From: Bacilli bacterium
Lineage (GTDB): Bacteria > Bacillota_I > Bacilli_A > RF39 > UBA660
NCBI GenBank assembly: GCA_028708945.1
Contig: JAQVXV010000009.1
Coordinates: forward strand, 1 to 34,502
Direction: 5' to 3'
Length of the DNA stretch: 34,502 nt
Below are positions 20,555 to 29,640 of this stretch, piece by piece. The first letter of the stretch is position 1. Every line of letters starts with the position of its first letter. The position numbers and the translations under genes are program-made. The notes beneath the pieces are model-generated. The model made no database searches. It saw nothing but the letters and a program-made list of their open reading frames with translations, and was not told the DNA's origin.

Positions 20555-22886
20555 CTTAAAAAAAGTTGGATTAGTCTTTAAAGCAGATGGCTCAGTTGAT
20601 TTTGTTAAATCTTTGCAACTTGTTAATTCAACATTAAAAGAAAATTATCAACAATTTCAATTAACTCAAACATTGTGGGATAAAAATACTAAAACATCAG
20701 AAAAGTTGGCTTCAAAAATGAATTATCTCAACGATGCAATAGATATTCAGAAAGATAAAACAAGAGTTTTAATAACTGAATTAGAAGAGTTAGAAAAAGC
20801 AGAATATAAAGATGAAACTGCAATTCAAAAGAAAAAGGCAGCTTTAACACAAGCAGAAGCAGAATTAGGTAGATATGAAAAACAATTAAAAAACGTTAAC
20901 GATAAAATCAAACTCGGAACTGCTGATTTAGAAGATTTTGCTAGCAAACTTGACAAGACTGGCGATAAATTAACTAAAGCCGGTAAAAAGATGTCAGTAT
21001 TTAGTGCTGGATTTGGAACTGCTGTAGGTTTATCGGTAAAAAGTGCGATAGATTTTGAAAGTGCGTTTGCTGGAGTTGAAAAAACCGTTAATGCAACAGA
21101 AGAAGAATTAAATGCTCTTAAAAAAGGTATTCGAGATATGGCAAAAGAAATACCAACAAGCACAACTGAAATATCTAAAGTAGCAGAAGCTGCAGGACAA
21201 TTAGGAATTCAAACAGATAGTATATTATCATTTACTCGTACAATGGTTGATTTAGGAGAAACAACTAATCTATCAGCAGAAGAAGCGGCAACAACGCTAG
21301 CGAGATTTGCTAACGTTACAAAAATGAGCCAAAAAGACTTTGATAAATTAGGTGCAACAATAGTTGAATTAGGAAATAACTTTGCTACTACCGAAAAAGA
21401 AATATCAGATATGGGAATGAATTTAGCATCTGCCGGAACACAAGTCGGAATGAGTCAATCAGATATTTTAGCATTAGCAACTGCTTTAAGTTCAGTAGGA
21501 TTAGAAGCAGAAGCAGGCGGAACAGCATTTAGTAAAGTTATGATTGAAATGCAATTAGCAGCCGAAACTGGTAGTGATAAATTAAATGATTTTGCTAAAG
21601 TTGCGGGAACGAGTGCTGATGAATTTGTTAAAGCATTTAAAGATGATGCTACAGGGGCTTTAATGTCTTTCATAGATGGATTATCAAAAAGTGGAGAACA
21701 AGGAAATAGCGCTATTAAAGTGCTAGATGATATGGGAATAAAAGAAGTTAGATTAAGAAATGCTTTGTTAAGTTCTGCTAATGCAAGTGATATATTTTCA
21801 GAAGCAATCGAAACAGGAAGTGATGCTTGGGAAGATAACACAGCATTAACCGAAGAAGCACAAAAAAGATATGAAACAGCCGAAGCAAATATGGAAATAT
21901 TTAAAAACACTTTAAATGATTTAGGAATAACTTTTGGCGAAATAGTATTACCTTATGTTACAAAATTTATTGATAAATTAAAAGGAGTAATAGAGTGGTT
22001 TGACAAATTAAGTCCGACAATGAAAAACACTATACTAATTATAGGTGGCATTATTGCCGCTATAGGACCGTTTTTACTAATTGCTGGAAGCATAATAAAA
22101 GTTGTGTCAGGAATTATATCGGTTATAACATTTTTAATTGCGAATCCTTTAGTTTTAATCATAGGTGCGATAGTGGCTGTAATAGCAATATTCGTACTGT
22201 TTGGCGATAAAATAAAAGCAGTAATGGATAATGTATTTAATTGGATAACAGGAATATTCGATAAAATTAAAGGTTTTTTTGAAGGCAGTATATTTTTAGG
22301 AATGTTTGCCGGAGTCATTCAAAACTTTGAAAATATATTAGAAGCAGTTAAAAGAATATTTGGTGGAATAATTGATTTGGTTAAAGGCATATTTACAGGT
22401 GATTGGAAAAGGGCTTGGGAAGGTGTAAAAAATATCTTCGGTGGCATTTTTGATGGACTATATGCTATAGCAGTGTCTCCTTTAAACTTAATCATAGGTG
22501 CTTTAAATGGATTAATTAGTGGTGTAAACCTAGTTATTAAAGGATTAAATAAAATAAAACTACCTGACTGGGAGATTTTAGGCAGTTTAGCAGGTAAAGG
22601 AATAAATATAAGCACAATAGGGAAAATACCATACTTAGCCAAAGGTGGAGAACTTTTAGAAGGTATGGCAATGGTGGCGGAGGCTGGTCCTGAACTTTTA
22701 TTACAACAAGGTAATAGAACAAAAGTTGTTCCATTAACAGAAAGCGGCGGACCTAATCAAACAGAACTTATAGATTATAAAAAAATGGCACAAGCGTTTA
22801 TGTTGGCATTAACAAATACTAAATTTACTGTTGATGATGATGGTTTCGCAAGAATAGTAAAAGACGAACTTTTAAAGGTGGTGTAA
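20544..22886 (+). CDS. Tape measure protein
   Basis: 780 aa; sets tail length and later enters the host membrane. Seen in order: coiled-coil N-terminus; LDKTGDKLTKAGKKMSVFSA (TP901-type start) near 140; Ala/Gly-rich helices with AETGSDKLNDFAKVAGTSAD; hydrophobic segments at about 490-560 (TILIIGGIIAAIGPFLLIAG and following); the C-terminal AKGGELLEGMAMVAEAGPEL. By the usual rule of about 0.15 nm per residue the tail should be near 115 nm. AAAGGAG precedes ATG 20544. Confidence 0.93.
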   Translation: MGNDLKKVGLVFKADGSVDFVKSLQLVNSTLKENYQQFQLTQTLWDKNTKTSEKLASKMNYLNDAIDIQKDKTRVLITELEELEKAEYKDETAIQKKKAALTQAEAELGRYEKQLKNVNDKIKLGTADLEDFASKLDKTGDKLTKAGKKMSVFSAGFGTAVGLSVKSAIDFESAFAGVEKTVNATEEELNALKKGIRDMAKEIPTSTTEISKVAEAAGQLGIQTDSILSFTRTMVDLGETTNLSAEEAATTLARFANVTKMSQKDFDKLGATIVELGNNFATTEKEISDMGMNLASAGTQVGMSQSDILALATALSSVGLEAEAGGTAFSKVMIEMQLAAETGSDKLNDFAKVAGTSADEFVKAFKDDATGALMSFIDGLSKSGEQGNSAIKVLDDMGIKEVRLRNALLSSANASDIFSEAIETGSDAWEDNTALTEEAQKRYETAEANMEIFKNTLNDLGITFGEIVLPYVTKFIDKLKGVIEWFDKLSPTMKNTILIIGGIIAAIGPFLLIAGSIIKVVSGIISVITFLIANPLVLIIGAIVAVIAIFVLFGDKIKAVMDNVFNWITGIFDKIKGFFEGSIFLGMFAGVIQNFENILEAVKRIFGGIIDLVKGIFTGDWKRAWEGVKNIFGGIFDGLYAIAVSPLNLIIGALNGLISGVNLVIKGLNKIKLPDWEILGSLAGKGINISTIGKIPYLAKGGELLEGMAMVAEAGPELLLQQGNRTKVVPLTESGGPNQTELIDYKKMAQAFMLALTNTKFTVDDDGFARIVKDELLKVV

Positions 22887-22889
22887 ATA

Positions 22890-23564
22890 ATGTTTAAATT
22901 TGAATCAAAAACAAGTACAGAAATGAAAGTAATTGTTGAAGAAGAAGAACACTTTATTGCTAAAGCGCCACAAAGGTTTGAAAAAAACGAAATTGATGGT
23001 CGAGATGGAGCAATTTTTACTGAATTAGGTTATGGGATTATTGAAAGACCTATAAAAGTCCAAATATTAGATAATAGTAAATTAGATGATGTTTTGGCAT
23101 GGTTAAATGGTGAAGGAACTTTTGAATATAACAATCGTGTTACAACAGCAAGATTTTATGATGAAATAGAACCTCAAAGAAAAGCATTAATAAAGGTTGC
23201 TTCTTTTAATTTTATAAGAGATCCATTTTGGTATAAAGCAATTGATAATTATGTAACAGTAACAACAAAAGCAACAAACGAGGGTAATATACCATCAAGA
23301 CCGATAATCAAATTAGAAAAAGGCGAAGATGAAAGCATTGATTTAACAATTGGTAGTGTCCGCTTTACTTATACATTTTTAGAGGACGATACTTATGTAG
23401 AAATAGATTGCGCGGAAATGAAAGCAACTTATGATGGGTTATTGAGAAATAGACAACTTTCGATAGGCTATAACTTCCCTTTGTTACCAGTTGGAACAAG
23501 TAATATTACTATTCATAGTGGTGATGCTATCATTAAAATAAAACGTAAGGATAGATGGTTATGA
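22890..23564 (+). CDS. Distal tail protein (Dit)
   Basis: 224 aa. Forms the hexamer joining the tail tube to the tip. The pattern ERFEKNEIDGRDG-like (here RFEKNEIDGRDGAIF) at about 31-45, followed by LNGEGTFEYNN and YDEIEPQRKALIKVASFNF, then RDPFWY, marks the family. It lies directly after the tape measure with AAAGGTGG as ribosome site and overlaps the Tal gene by four bases. Confidence 0.85.
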   Translation: MFKFESKTSTEMKVIVEEEEHFIAKAPQRFEKNEIDGRDGAIFTELGYGIIERPIKVQILDNSKLDDVLAWLNGEGTFEYNNRVTTARFYDEIEPQRKALIKVASFNFIRDPFWYKAIDNYVTVTTKATNEGNIPSRPIIKLEKGEDESIDLTIGSVRFTYTFLEDDTYVEIDCAEMKATYDGLLRNRQLSIGYNFPLLPVGTSNITIHSGDAIIKIKRKDRWL

Positions 23565-25552
23565 TTAAAATATTTAATGTAGATGACACCGATTTTAGTT
23601 CTAACGGAAATATAGTTATTAATCCTTTAAAATGTGAAGAAACAAAGAAAAAATCATTAAATGGCTGGTATATCGATGTCGAAATACCGATTGAATATAA
23701 AGAGTATATTGATAAAAGTAAATTATTTGTAGTTAAAACTAAATCTAAGCTTAATCCACAAGCTTTTTTTATTGATAACGATGAAGAAATACAATTTACT
23801 GATAAGAAAATAACATTTAGGGCAAACCATGTTGCTTTTAAGGCTTCAAACTATCTTTTAATTGATGTAAGACCCACAGACTTAAACGGTGCAGGTGCTT
23901 TAGATTATATTAACACCAGATTAGATAGAGAAAGTCCATTTACCGTTAATTCAGATGTTGAAAATGTAAATACTGCATATTTTATTAGAAAAACATTATT
24001 AGAAGCATTAGAAATAATTGAAGAGCGATGGGGTGGTTCATTTGATATTGACAATTGGAATATCAAATTAGAACAGAATGTCGGGGTAGATAGGGGCGAA
24101 ATTATTGCTTATGGAAAAAATCTTGAAAATATAAAAGTTTTTGAAGATTGGAGTAATGTAGTCACCAAATTATATCCAGTTGGTAAAGATGGATTAATGC
24201 TACCCGAAGAATATCTAGAAACAGAAGAAGTGGAATATGATGAGCCTTTTTTGAAAACTGTTACTTTTGAAACAGATATTGAAAATGAAGAAGATCAGAC
24301 TGAAGAGGCTTTAGAAATAGAATTAAGATATAAAGCACAAGATTTTATCTCTAAAAATCAATTTCCAATGGTAAGTTATGAAATTACTTCGGATATTAAT
24401 CAATTAATGGAGATAGGGGATACTATCCATGTTAAACACCCACTTGTTGATTTGCAAACTGAAGTGTTAGAGTATCAATATAATGTTTTAACTAAAAGAG
24501 TAACTAAATTAATATTCGGGAATTATACAAGAGATGTTAAAAAAAGATTTGATTCTATAAAAGAAGAAATCAAAATAAACGCTGAAAAAATCAGTAGTCA
24601 AGGATTAATGGTTGAACACCAAACCAATTTAATCAAATCTTTAAATAAAAACGGGCTAGTTTATATTGATGATAATGAAGTTTTAATTTTAGATAAATTG
24701 CCAAGAGAAGAAGCTACTAATGTATGGAGACTAGGGCTAGGTGGATTTGGTTTTAGTTCCAACGGATATAACGGCGATTATGAACTTGCAATGACACAAG
24801 ATGGAAGAATTAATGCTGATTTTATAACTTCTGGAACTTTAGATGGTGAGTTAATTAAAGCTGGAACAGTTACTGCTGATAAAATAGCAAGTAATGTTTT
24901 AACCTATGGTGGCACAAACCTAATCAAGAACTCAGTCGGACACTACCAAGGCGATTGGGAAAATAAACACGAAGGCTTTACTAATACCGAAATTAAAAAC
25001 AATACCGTATCTGGTCATTGTTTTTTTATTGGTAATAAATCAAGTAATCAAGTTATCCAAGTACAAAATGGTACTTATACTATTGGATTTAAATATAAAA
25101 AATTGCTTGAACTAGCAGAGGTTAACATCAAAGTCAACGACCATGAAATTGAATTATCAGAAATGGACTGGACTAGTCAAAACTACACTTTTGAAGTCTT
25201 AAGTAATGCAATAACGGTTGAGTTAATCGGTGATAACAATAACTCATGCTACTTATCAGATTTAATGATTAATCAAGGAATAGTAGCTCATGTATGGTCA
25301 TCGGCAAGTGGGGAATCTATTAACGGTGGGGTCAAAATTGGCTCATCAATTGAGATAGAGTCATCGGTTAGCAACATCAAACAGATAATGGATAATGACG
25401 GCAATCGGATTAAAAACATATCTACAGATGAAACAGTAGCAGAGTTTACCGATAAGGGCATGAACTCCAAAGAAATTAAAACTGAAAAAGCAAAAATAGC
25501 CAGAGTAGTAATACAAGATGTAGGTAACTCGACGTGGCTAACAAGAATATAG
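23561..25552 (+). CDS. Tail-associated protein (Tal), prophage endopeptidase tail type
   Basis: 663 aa. The first 380 residues have the tip-protein fold (NVDDTDFSSNGNIVINPLKC; VDRGEIIAYGKNLENIKVFE; WSNVVTKLYPVGKDG). The middle contains the linker DGRINADFITSGTLDGELIK and AGTVTADKIASN, which recur in Tal and tail-fibre bases. The C-terminal part is a carbohydrate-binding-like beta region. No clear catalytic lysin motif, so it is probably structural. Of two close starts, ATG 23561 has the right distance from AAGGA. Confidence 0.82.
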   Translation: MIKIFNVDDTDFSSNGNIVINPLKCEETKKKSLNGWYIDVEIPIEYKEYIDKSKLFVVKTKSKLNPQAFFIDNDEEIQFTDKKITFRANHVAFKASNYLLIDVRPTDLNGAGALDYINTRLDRESPFTVNSDVENVNTAYFIRKTLLEALEIIEERWGGSFDIDNWNIKLEQNVGVDRGEIIAYGKNLENIKVFEDWSNVVTKLYPVGKDGLMLPEEYLETEEVEYDEPFLKTVTFETDIENEEDQTEEALEIELRYKAQDFISKNQFPMVSYEITSDINQLMEIGDTIHVKHPLVDLQTEVLEYQYNVLTKRVTKLIFGNYTRDVKKRFDSIKEEIKINAEKISSQGLMVEHQTNLIKSLNKNGLVYIDDNEVLILDKLPREEATNVWRLGLGGFGFSSNGYNGDYELAMTQDGRINADFITSGTLDGELIKAGTVTADKIASNVLTYGGTNLIKNSVGHYQGDWENKHEGFTNTEIKNNTVSGHCFFIGNKSSNQVIQVQNGTYTIGFKYKKLLELAEVNIKVNDHEIELSEMDWTSQNYTFEVLSNAITVELIGDNNNSCYLSDLMINQGIVAHVWSSASGESINGGVKIGSSIEIESSVSNIKQIMDNDGNRIKNISTDETVAEFTDKGMNSKEIKTEKAKIARVVIQDVGNSTWLTRI

Positions 25553-25563
25553 GAGGAAAAACA

Positions 25564-28053
25564 ATGAAAGATAATAAATTATACATTCCACTTAATATTC
25601 AAAGATTTGCTACTCATTTAGTTACGTGGGATAGTAATTATGTAAGAAGTGGAACTACTACTCCGTACGGTAGCGATTTTAAGGGCGAAATTAGAGCATA
25701 TTTAGAAAGCCAAAACCATGCTAACAATACATCTTATGTTAGATTAGACCATTACGTACGTAGAAGTCAAGCAGATTCTGCAGTTCTTTTTACATACGCA
25801 GAAAGTAGTTATCGAGTTTGCGGCCCACTTGGTTGTACTGGTTACCAAATGGTAAATAGATACACCATGCCAGCAGCAGGGTATCACTTTCTAGGATCTA
25901 CTTATCATACTGTAAGCCACGATTCAAATGGTGGTGGAACATTTACTGTTAATGGTGAAATTTATGGTATTTTACACTTTACAAGTTCTGGTGCAATCAA
26001 CGAATATAATAGGGCAACAAGTTTTTATATAAGTTTGCCTACAATACCTAGATACGCAAATATTACTAATTATAGCGTTGTAAATAATGGGTTAACAAGT
26101 TTAAAAGTTAGTTGGAACTCAGATAAAGCAGTAGACGCAGTACAATATTCTTTAAGCGGTGGAGGATGGGTAGGAACTAGCGGTAATACTTTTTACATTA
26201 ACGGACTTAATCCTGGAACTCAATATAGCGTTAAAATTAGAGTTAAAGCAACTGATAGTCAGTTATGGACTGAAAGCGGTACTAATTATGCAACAACAAC
26301 TAATATAGCTACTTTAACAAGCGTTCCTAATAATATTGATATAGATAGTCCATTTACCGTTAATATAGCCCGTAATGGAGCTAGTAACGTTAGTGTAGGT
26401 ATTTATGATACTGGTGGTTCTACTGCATACGCATCTTACAGGTTAGTAACTGGTACATCTTACACATTTGAACTTACACAAAATGAAAAAAACGCATTGT
26501 TCGGAGATATGAGTACTGTTAATAACAAGACTTATAGAATATATGTAAACACAAATGACGACGCATATAGAACTTACGTAGATAGAACATTTAATGTTGT
26601 TAATGCTAATCCAATATTTAGCGATTTTGATTATGCAGATGTCAATCCGGATACTTTAGATTTAACTGGAGACAATCAAATTATAATAAAAAACTATTCG
26701 AATGTTGAAGCGACTATAACTACTACTATGGAAACAATAAAGGGAGCAACTCCTAAAGAATATCAATTAATTGTAGGACAAAAACATGATAAAAAACCTC
26801 ATGATTCTGAAGAGAGATTATGGATACACAAAGTTGATAGTCCAACGTTCATCATGCACGCTATTGACAGTCGAGATAATTCTACTGCAATTACAAAAAA
26901 TGTAGTTGATTTTATAGATTATTTCGAGCCGAAAATAGTTGAATTTACAGCTGAGCGTGAAAAAAGAATAAGTACTTTAACTAGATTGAAAATAAACGGG
27001 GAATTTTGCAATTTAAATTTTGGTGCAAAAAACAATATTATAGAAGCGAGTTATCGATTTAAAAATACTACTGACAGCATATGGATTGATGGAAATACAG
27101 TATTAGAATTACAAACAGATGGTAATTCTTTTCATTTTGATGGATTAATTGAAGGGGATCTGGACGCTAACGGATTTACAACATCAGAAAGTTTTGATAT
27201 TCAATTATCATTCAATGATAGAATCTACTCGGATATTAAAATAGAAATATTAATAGGAGCGAATCCTAATTTAGATTTGCACATGGATGGCACAGCAATT
27301 AACGGTGCATACGATGACTCTTTAGAATCTGGATTGCAAATACATGGAAATCACATATATTTTAATGACATTTTATTATTTAAATATGTTCCCAGAAATT
27401 TTTATGTTGATTATGAAGATGAATATGGAAATCACAGCATGGATTTTGAAAATGGAGAAGAATTAAGAGCTTTTGTTTCAGAAAATAGTCATACATTTAT
27501 AAATCATTGCAAAGTTGTTGCTAAAAAAGCAACTATATTAGATTGCAGTGATTTATTTTTAGGTAGCCAAGTAACAAGCATCGATTTAAGTGAGTTTAAT
27601 GTGTCAAATGTTACCAACATGTCCCAATTATTTATGTTGTGTTCAAATTTAGTCTCATTAAATTTAGAAAATTGGAATACAGCTAATGTTACAGAAATGA
27701 ATGATTTATTTGGTTGGTGTCAAAATTTAGAAAACCTAAATATATCTCATTTTAATACATCAAATGTTACAGAAATGATGCGACTATTTTACAATTGCAA
27801 TAGTATCGCTTCTTTAGATTTAACTAATTGGAATGTAAATAAAGTTGAACATATCAACGATATGTTTTTTCGATGTTTGGAGTTGAAAATAATTTATTGT
27901 AATGAAGATTGGAAAGATTACAATATTAACGAAACGACGGCGATAGGTATGTTTCATGATTGCACTAAATTAGTTGGGGCGACATCGTACGATGAAAATA
28001 AAATAAGTTTAGATTACGCAAATCCAGACACAGGATATTTTACAAGGAAATAA
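25564..28053 (+). CDS. Large tail protein with Fn3 domain and BspA-type leucine-rich repeats
   Basis: 829 aa. Begins with a short LYIPLNIQRFA motif, a form of the N-terminal peptide seen on several phage structural proteins. Residues 2-155 are a beta-rich domain resembling DUF859-type phage proteins; about 160-246 is a fibronectin type III domain (LTSLKVSWNSDKAVDAVQYS...GLNPGTQYSVKIRV); then beta-rich modules. Residues 660-775 are DUF285/BspA leucine-rich repeats, e.g. IDLSEFNVSNVTNMSQLF, LNLENWNTANVTEMNDLF and ISHFNTSNVTEMMRLF. AGGAGG at 25551-25556 supports ATG 25564. Its place after Tal makes it a likely receptor-binding protein. Confidence 0.8.
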   Translation: MKDNKLYIPLNIQRFATHLVTWDSNYVRSGTTTPYGSDFKGEIRAYLESQNHANNTSYVRLDHYVRRSQADSAVLFTYAESSYRVCGPLGCTGYQMVNRYTMPAAGYHFLGSTYHTVSHDSNGGGTFTVNGEIYGILHFTSSGAINEYNRATSFYISLPTIPRYANITNYSVVNNGLTSLKVSWNSDKAVDAVQYSLSGGGWVGTSGNTFYINGLNPGTQYSVKIRVKATDSQLWTESGTNYATTTNIATLTSVPNNIDIDSPFTVNIARNGASNVSVGIYDTGGSTAYASYRLVTGTSYTFELTQNEKNALFGDMSTVNNKTYRIYVNTNDDAYRTYVDRTFNVVNANPIFSDFDYADVNPDTLDLTGDNQIIIKNYSNVEATITTTMETIKGATPKEYQLIVGQKHDKKPHDSEERLWIHKVDSPTFIMHAIDSRDNSTAITKNVVDFIDYFEPKIVEFTAEREKRISTLTRLKINGEFCNLNFGAKNNIIEASYRFKNTTDSIWIDGNTVLELQTDGNSFHFDGLIEGDLDANGFTTSESFDIQLSFNDRIYSDIKIEILIGANPNLDLHMDGTAINGAYDDSLESGLQIHGNHIYFNDILLFKYVPRNFYVDYEDEYGNHSMDFENGEELRAFVSENSHTFINHCKVVAKKATILDCSDLFLGSQVTSIDLSEFNVSNVTNMSQLFMLCSNLVSLNLENWNTANVTEMNDLFGWCQNLENLNISHFNTSNVTEMMRLFYNCNSIASLDLTNWNVNKVEHINDMFFRCLELKIIYCNEDWKDYNINETTAIGMFHDCTKLVGATSYDENKISLDYANPDTGYFTRK

Positions 28054-28068
28054 AAGAAAGGAGTTAAT

Positions 28069-28218
28069 ATGAAAAAATACTTGACACAAATAAAAAATAT
28101 AATTAAATTTAAGCAAGCAAGCAAGCAAGCAAGCAAGGGGGTGCAGTTATTTACTAATTGCTCCCTTAGAGGAGAGGGGGATAGGTATTTAGTATCTATT
28201 CCCAGATGTTTATGCTAA
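28069..28218 (+). CDS. Repeat-containing leader ORF, 49 aa
   Basis: ATG 28069 has a strong AAAGGAG site. The frame crosses (AAGC)6 at 28111-28134, encoding the KQAS repeat, and ends at TAA 28216-28218, six bases into the next gene (ATG 28212), which has no ribosome site of its own. A gain of one repeat would end translation at TAA 28155, and a loss of one at TAG 28190. Only a multiple of three units lets ribosomes reach the tail-tip start. The peptide itself (MKKYLTQIKNIIKF onwards) looks non-functional. Regulatory role is inferred. Confidence 0.5.
   Translation: MKKYLTQIKNIIKFKQASKQASKGVQLFTNCSLRGEGDRYLVSIPRCLC
28111..28134 (+). repeat. Tetranucleotide repeat (AAGC)6
   Basis: Six perfect AAGC units followed by AAGG. 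Such tracts gain and lose units by slipped-strand mispairing. It is the only such tract I see in the window and lies inside a translated leader. Confidence 0.9.
28137..28167 (+). other. Hairpin immediately after the AAGC tract
   Basis: CAGTTA (28144-28149) pairs with TAATTG (28155-28160) around a 5-base loop; the stem continues outward with G28143-C28161, one T-T mismatch, then GGG/CCC and two G-U pairs. No T run follows, so it is not a normal terminator. It could slow ribosomes in the leader. Confidence 0.5.
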
Positions 28219-28547
28219 AAATTGGTAGCGAGTTCAAAACCTTATTAGAAGCTGAAATTTTAGGCAATAGTGTAATACTAAAAGAAACTAAAAGTCTCAC
28301 CAACGGCTCTAATGTTACTTTTAATGTTACGACAAGAAGTACTGTGATTATAACAACTACTTCAAATTCTGGTTTAATAAAAGGCTGTTGGTTGGTTTTG
28401 ACGGGAAATGCTTCGGGATCGGTTGTTAATTTAAGTAGTTCATTTGGCGGGGATATATCAGTATCTTCAAGTGGCGCAACAATAACAGTCGCAAATAATG
28501 GTGCGTACGCCACAAATGCAACAATTATCGTTTTAACAAATGAATAA
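28212..28547 (+). CDS. Small tail-tip protein, 111 aa
   Basis: Starts MLKIGSEFKTLLEAEI, matching the start of the protein at 29019 (MLKLGTELKALIEEEL), then a Ser/Thr/Val-rich beta domain (SGSVVNLSSSFGGDISVSSS). ATG 28206 is two codons upstream; the homologue favours 28212. No ribosome site is present within 20 bases; translation probably depends on the overlapping leader ORF. The position between the tail protein and lysis genes suggests a tip, fibre or receptor-binding component. Confidence 0.65.
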   Translation: MLKIGSEFKTLLEAEILGNSVILKETKSLTNGSNVTFNVTTRSTVIITTTSNSGLIKGCWLVLTGNASGSVVNLSSSFGGDISVSSSGATITVANNGAYATNATIIVLTNE

Positions 28548-28592
28548 ATAAGAAAACAGCATAAACAAAAAATAGATATTAATACCGAATAT

Positions 28593-29003
28593 ATGTTAAA
28601 AGTAAGTTCAAGATTATTTCCGATAGGATATATAATTTCAGTAGACGCACCAAATTTTAATCCACATGATTTTTATGTTGATGGAAATTGGGAACGAATA
28701 AAAGGTAGAGTAATAGTCGGAGTTGATGAGGTTCAAACGGAGTTTAATACGGTTGGTAAAACTGGTGGAGCGAAAACACATACATTAAGTGTTAATGAAA
28801 TGCCTAGCCATAGACATAAAGGGGCATTAAGTGGTGGAAGTACTGGTCAACCTACTAGAATTACTAATACTGCTTGGACTTGGAACACACAAAATCAAAT
28901 GAACTATGGTGTTATGGATATGGAAGGTGGAGATGAACCACATAATAACTTACAACCTTATCAAACTGCTTATATATGGAAATTAATATCATATAGCAAT
29001 TAG
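28593..29003 (+). CDS. Tail fibre/collar C-terminal domain protein
   Basis: 136 aa. Ends in the phage tail-collar pattern: RVIVGVDEVQTEFNTVGKTG, then GGAKTHTLSVNEMPSHRHKG, and HNNLQPYQTAYIWK near the C-terminus. These domains trimerise at fibre tips and baseplates. It begins MLKVSSRLFP, like the start of its neighbours, is in the same frame as 28212 (15 sense codons after the TAA), and has no ribosome site. It may be translated by reinitiation. A fragment of a once longer fibre is possible. Confidence 0.75.
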   Translation: MLKVSSRLFPIGYIISVDAPNFNPHDFYVDGNWERIKGRVIVGVDEVQTEFNTVGKTGGAKTHTLSVNEMPSHRHKGALSGGSTGQPTRITNTAWTWNTQNQMNYGVMDMEGGDEPHNNLQPYQTAYIWKLISYSN

Positions 29004-29018
29004 TAATAACATTTAATT

Positions 29019-29342
29019 ATGTTAAAATTAGGAACTGAATTAAAAGCGTTAATAGAAGAAGAATTGAGAAGCGAAAAAATAACGGTCAATGGAATAACTG
29101 GGGCTCAATCATTTACTAATGCTGGAAATAAAACTATTAGTATTGATTTGAGTTCTTATGGGTTCAGCGAAATAACTTCTGCACAAGTTTCATCAGTATG
29201 TACTTATGTAGATAATCAATATATGGAAAAACATGCGTGTTATGTTCATAGTGTTACTACCACATTATTAAAAATAGCTTTAGTCAATGGTTATCCATCT
29301 AGCATTGGTTATTATATTTACTATACGGTTACTGGAACATAA
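29019..29342 (+). CDS. Small tail-tip protein, paralogue of 28212
   Basis: 107 aa, N-terminus MLKLGTELKALIEEEL followed by a beta domain (ITGAQSFTNAGNKTISIDLS; ends YYIYYTVTGT). The same frame as the two preceding genes, separated by TAG TAA TAA. No ribosome site is visible. The shared first 16 residues with 28212 and different C-terminal domains suggest a common attachment peptide with exchangeable binding domains. Confidence 0.6.
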   Translation: MLKLGTELKALIEEELRSEKITVNGITGAQSFTNAGNKTISIDLSSYGFSEITSAQVSSVCTYVDNQYMEKHACYVHSVTTTLLKIALVNGYPSSIGYYIYYTVTGT

Positions 29343-29351
29343 AAAGATACT

Positions 29352-29365
29352 AATCCAATTGGATT
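29352..29365. other. Perfect 14-bp palindrome
   Basis: AATCCAATTGGATT at 29352-29365 lies between the last tail-tip gene and the lysis genes, followed by A-rich DNA. It could be a weak terminator stem or a protein site; nothing decides between these. Confidence 0.4.
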
Positions 29366-29389
29366 TAAAAAATAGAAAGGGTTTTTAAA

Positions 29390-29605
29390 ATGAGTGATAA
29401 CACAATCGTAATGATTATTGGATTTTTCGCTTCACTAATAGCATTAATGACACCAATAATTAAATTAAACACATCAATAACTAAATTAAATGTTACTATT
29501 GACAGCATTAATAAAAATATCAATGATAGCAAAGATAAAATTGATGACCATGAAGAAAAAATCAATAATCATGAAATAAGGATTGACAGGCTAGAACACA
29601 AATGA
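29390..29605 (+). CDS. Membrane-anchored coiled-coil protein, holin-associated
   Basis: 71 aa. One membrane segment near the N-terminus (TIVMIIGFFASLIALMTPII), then a heptad-type coiled coil (NVTIDSINKNINDSKDKIDD, EEKINNHEIRIDRLEHK). The arrangement resembles XhlA-type accessory proteins, though with membrane segment and coil in the opposite order. Located just before the holin. AGAAAGGG precedes ATG 29390. Its stop sits in a short terminator-like hairpin. Confidence 0.65.
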   Translation: MSDNTIVMIIGFFASLIALMTPIIKLNTSITKLNVTIDSINKNINDSKDKIDDHEEKINNHEIRIDRLEHK

Positions 29606-29619
29606 GTGTTTTTTATTTT
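29595..29619 (+). terminator. Weak terminator-like hairpin
   Basis: AACAC (29595-29599) pairs with GTGTT (29606-29610) followed by a T-rich run. Short 5-bp stem overlapping the gene end; probably partial. Confidence 0.5.
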
Positions 29620-29640
29620 GGAAAGAAAGGAAGATAAAAT

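Noticed and set aside
20825..21910. Long open frames on the minus strand opposite the tape measure gene
   Set aside because: They are mirror frames of a strongly coding, Ala/Ser-rich gene and lack ribosome sites; hydrophobic low-complexity products are expected by chance.
28155..28190. Stop-codon recoding linking the leader with the tail-tip genes
   Set aside because: TAA, TAG and TGA all end well-defined genes in the window, so general recoding is not supported.
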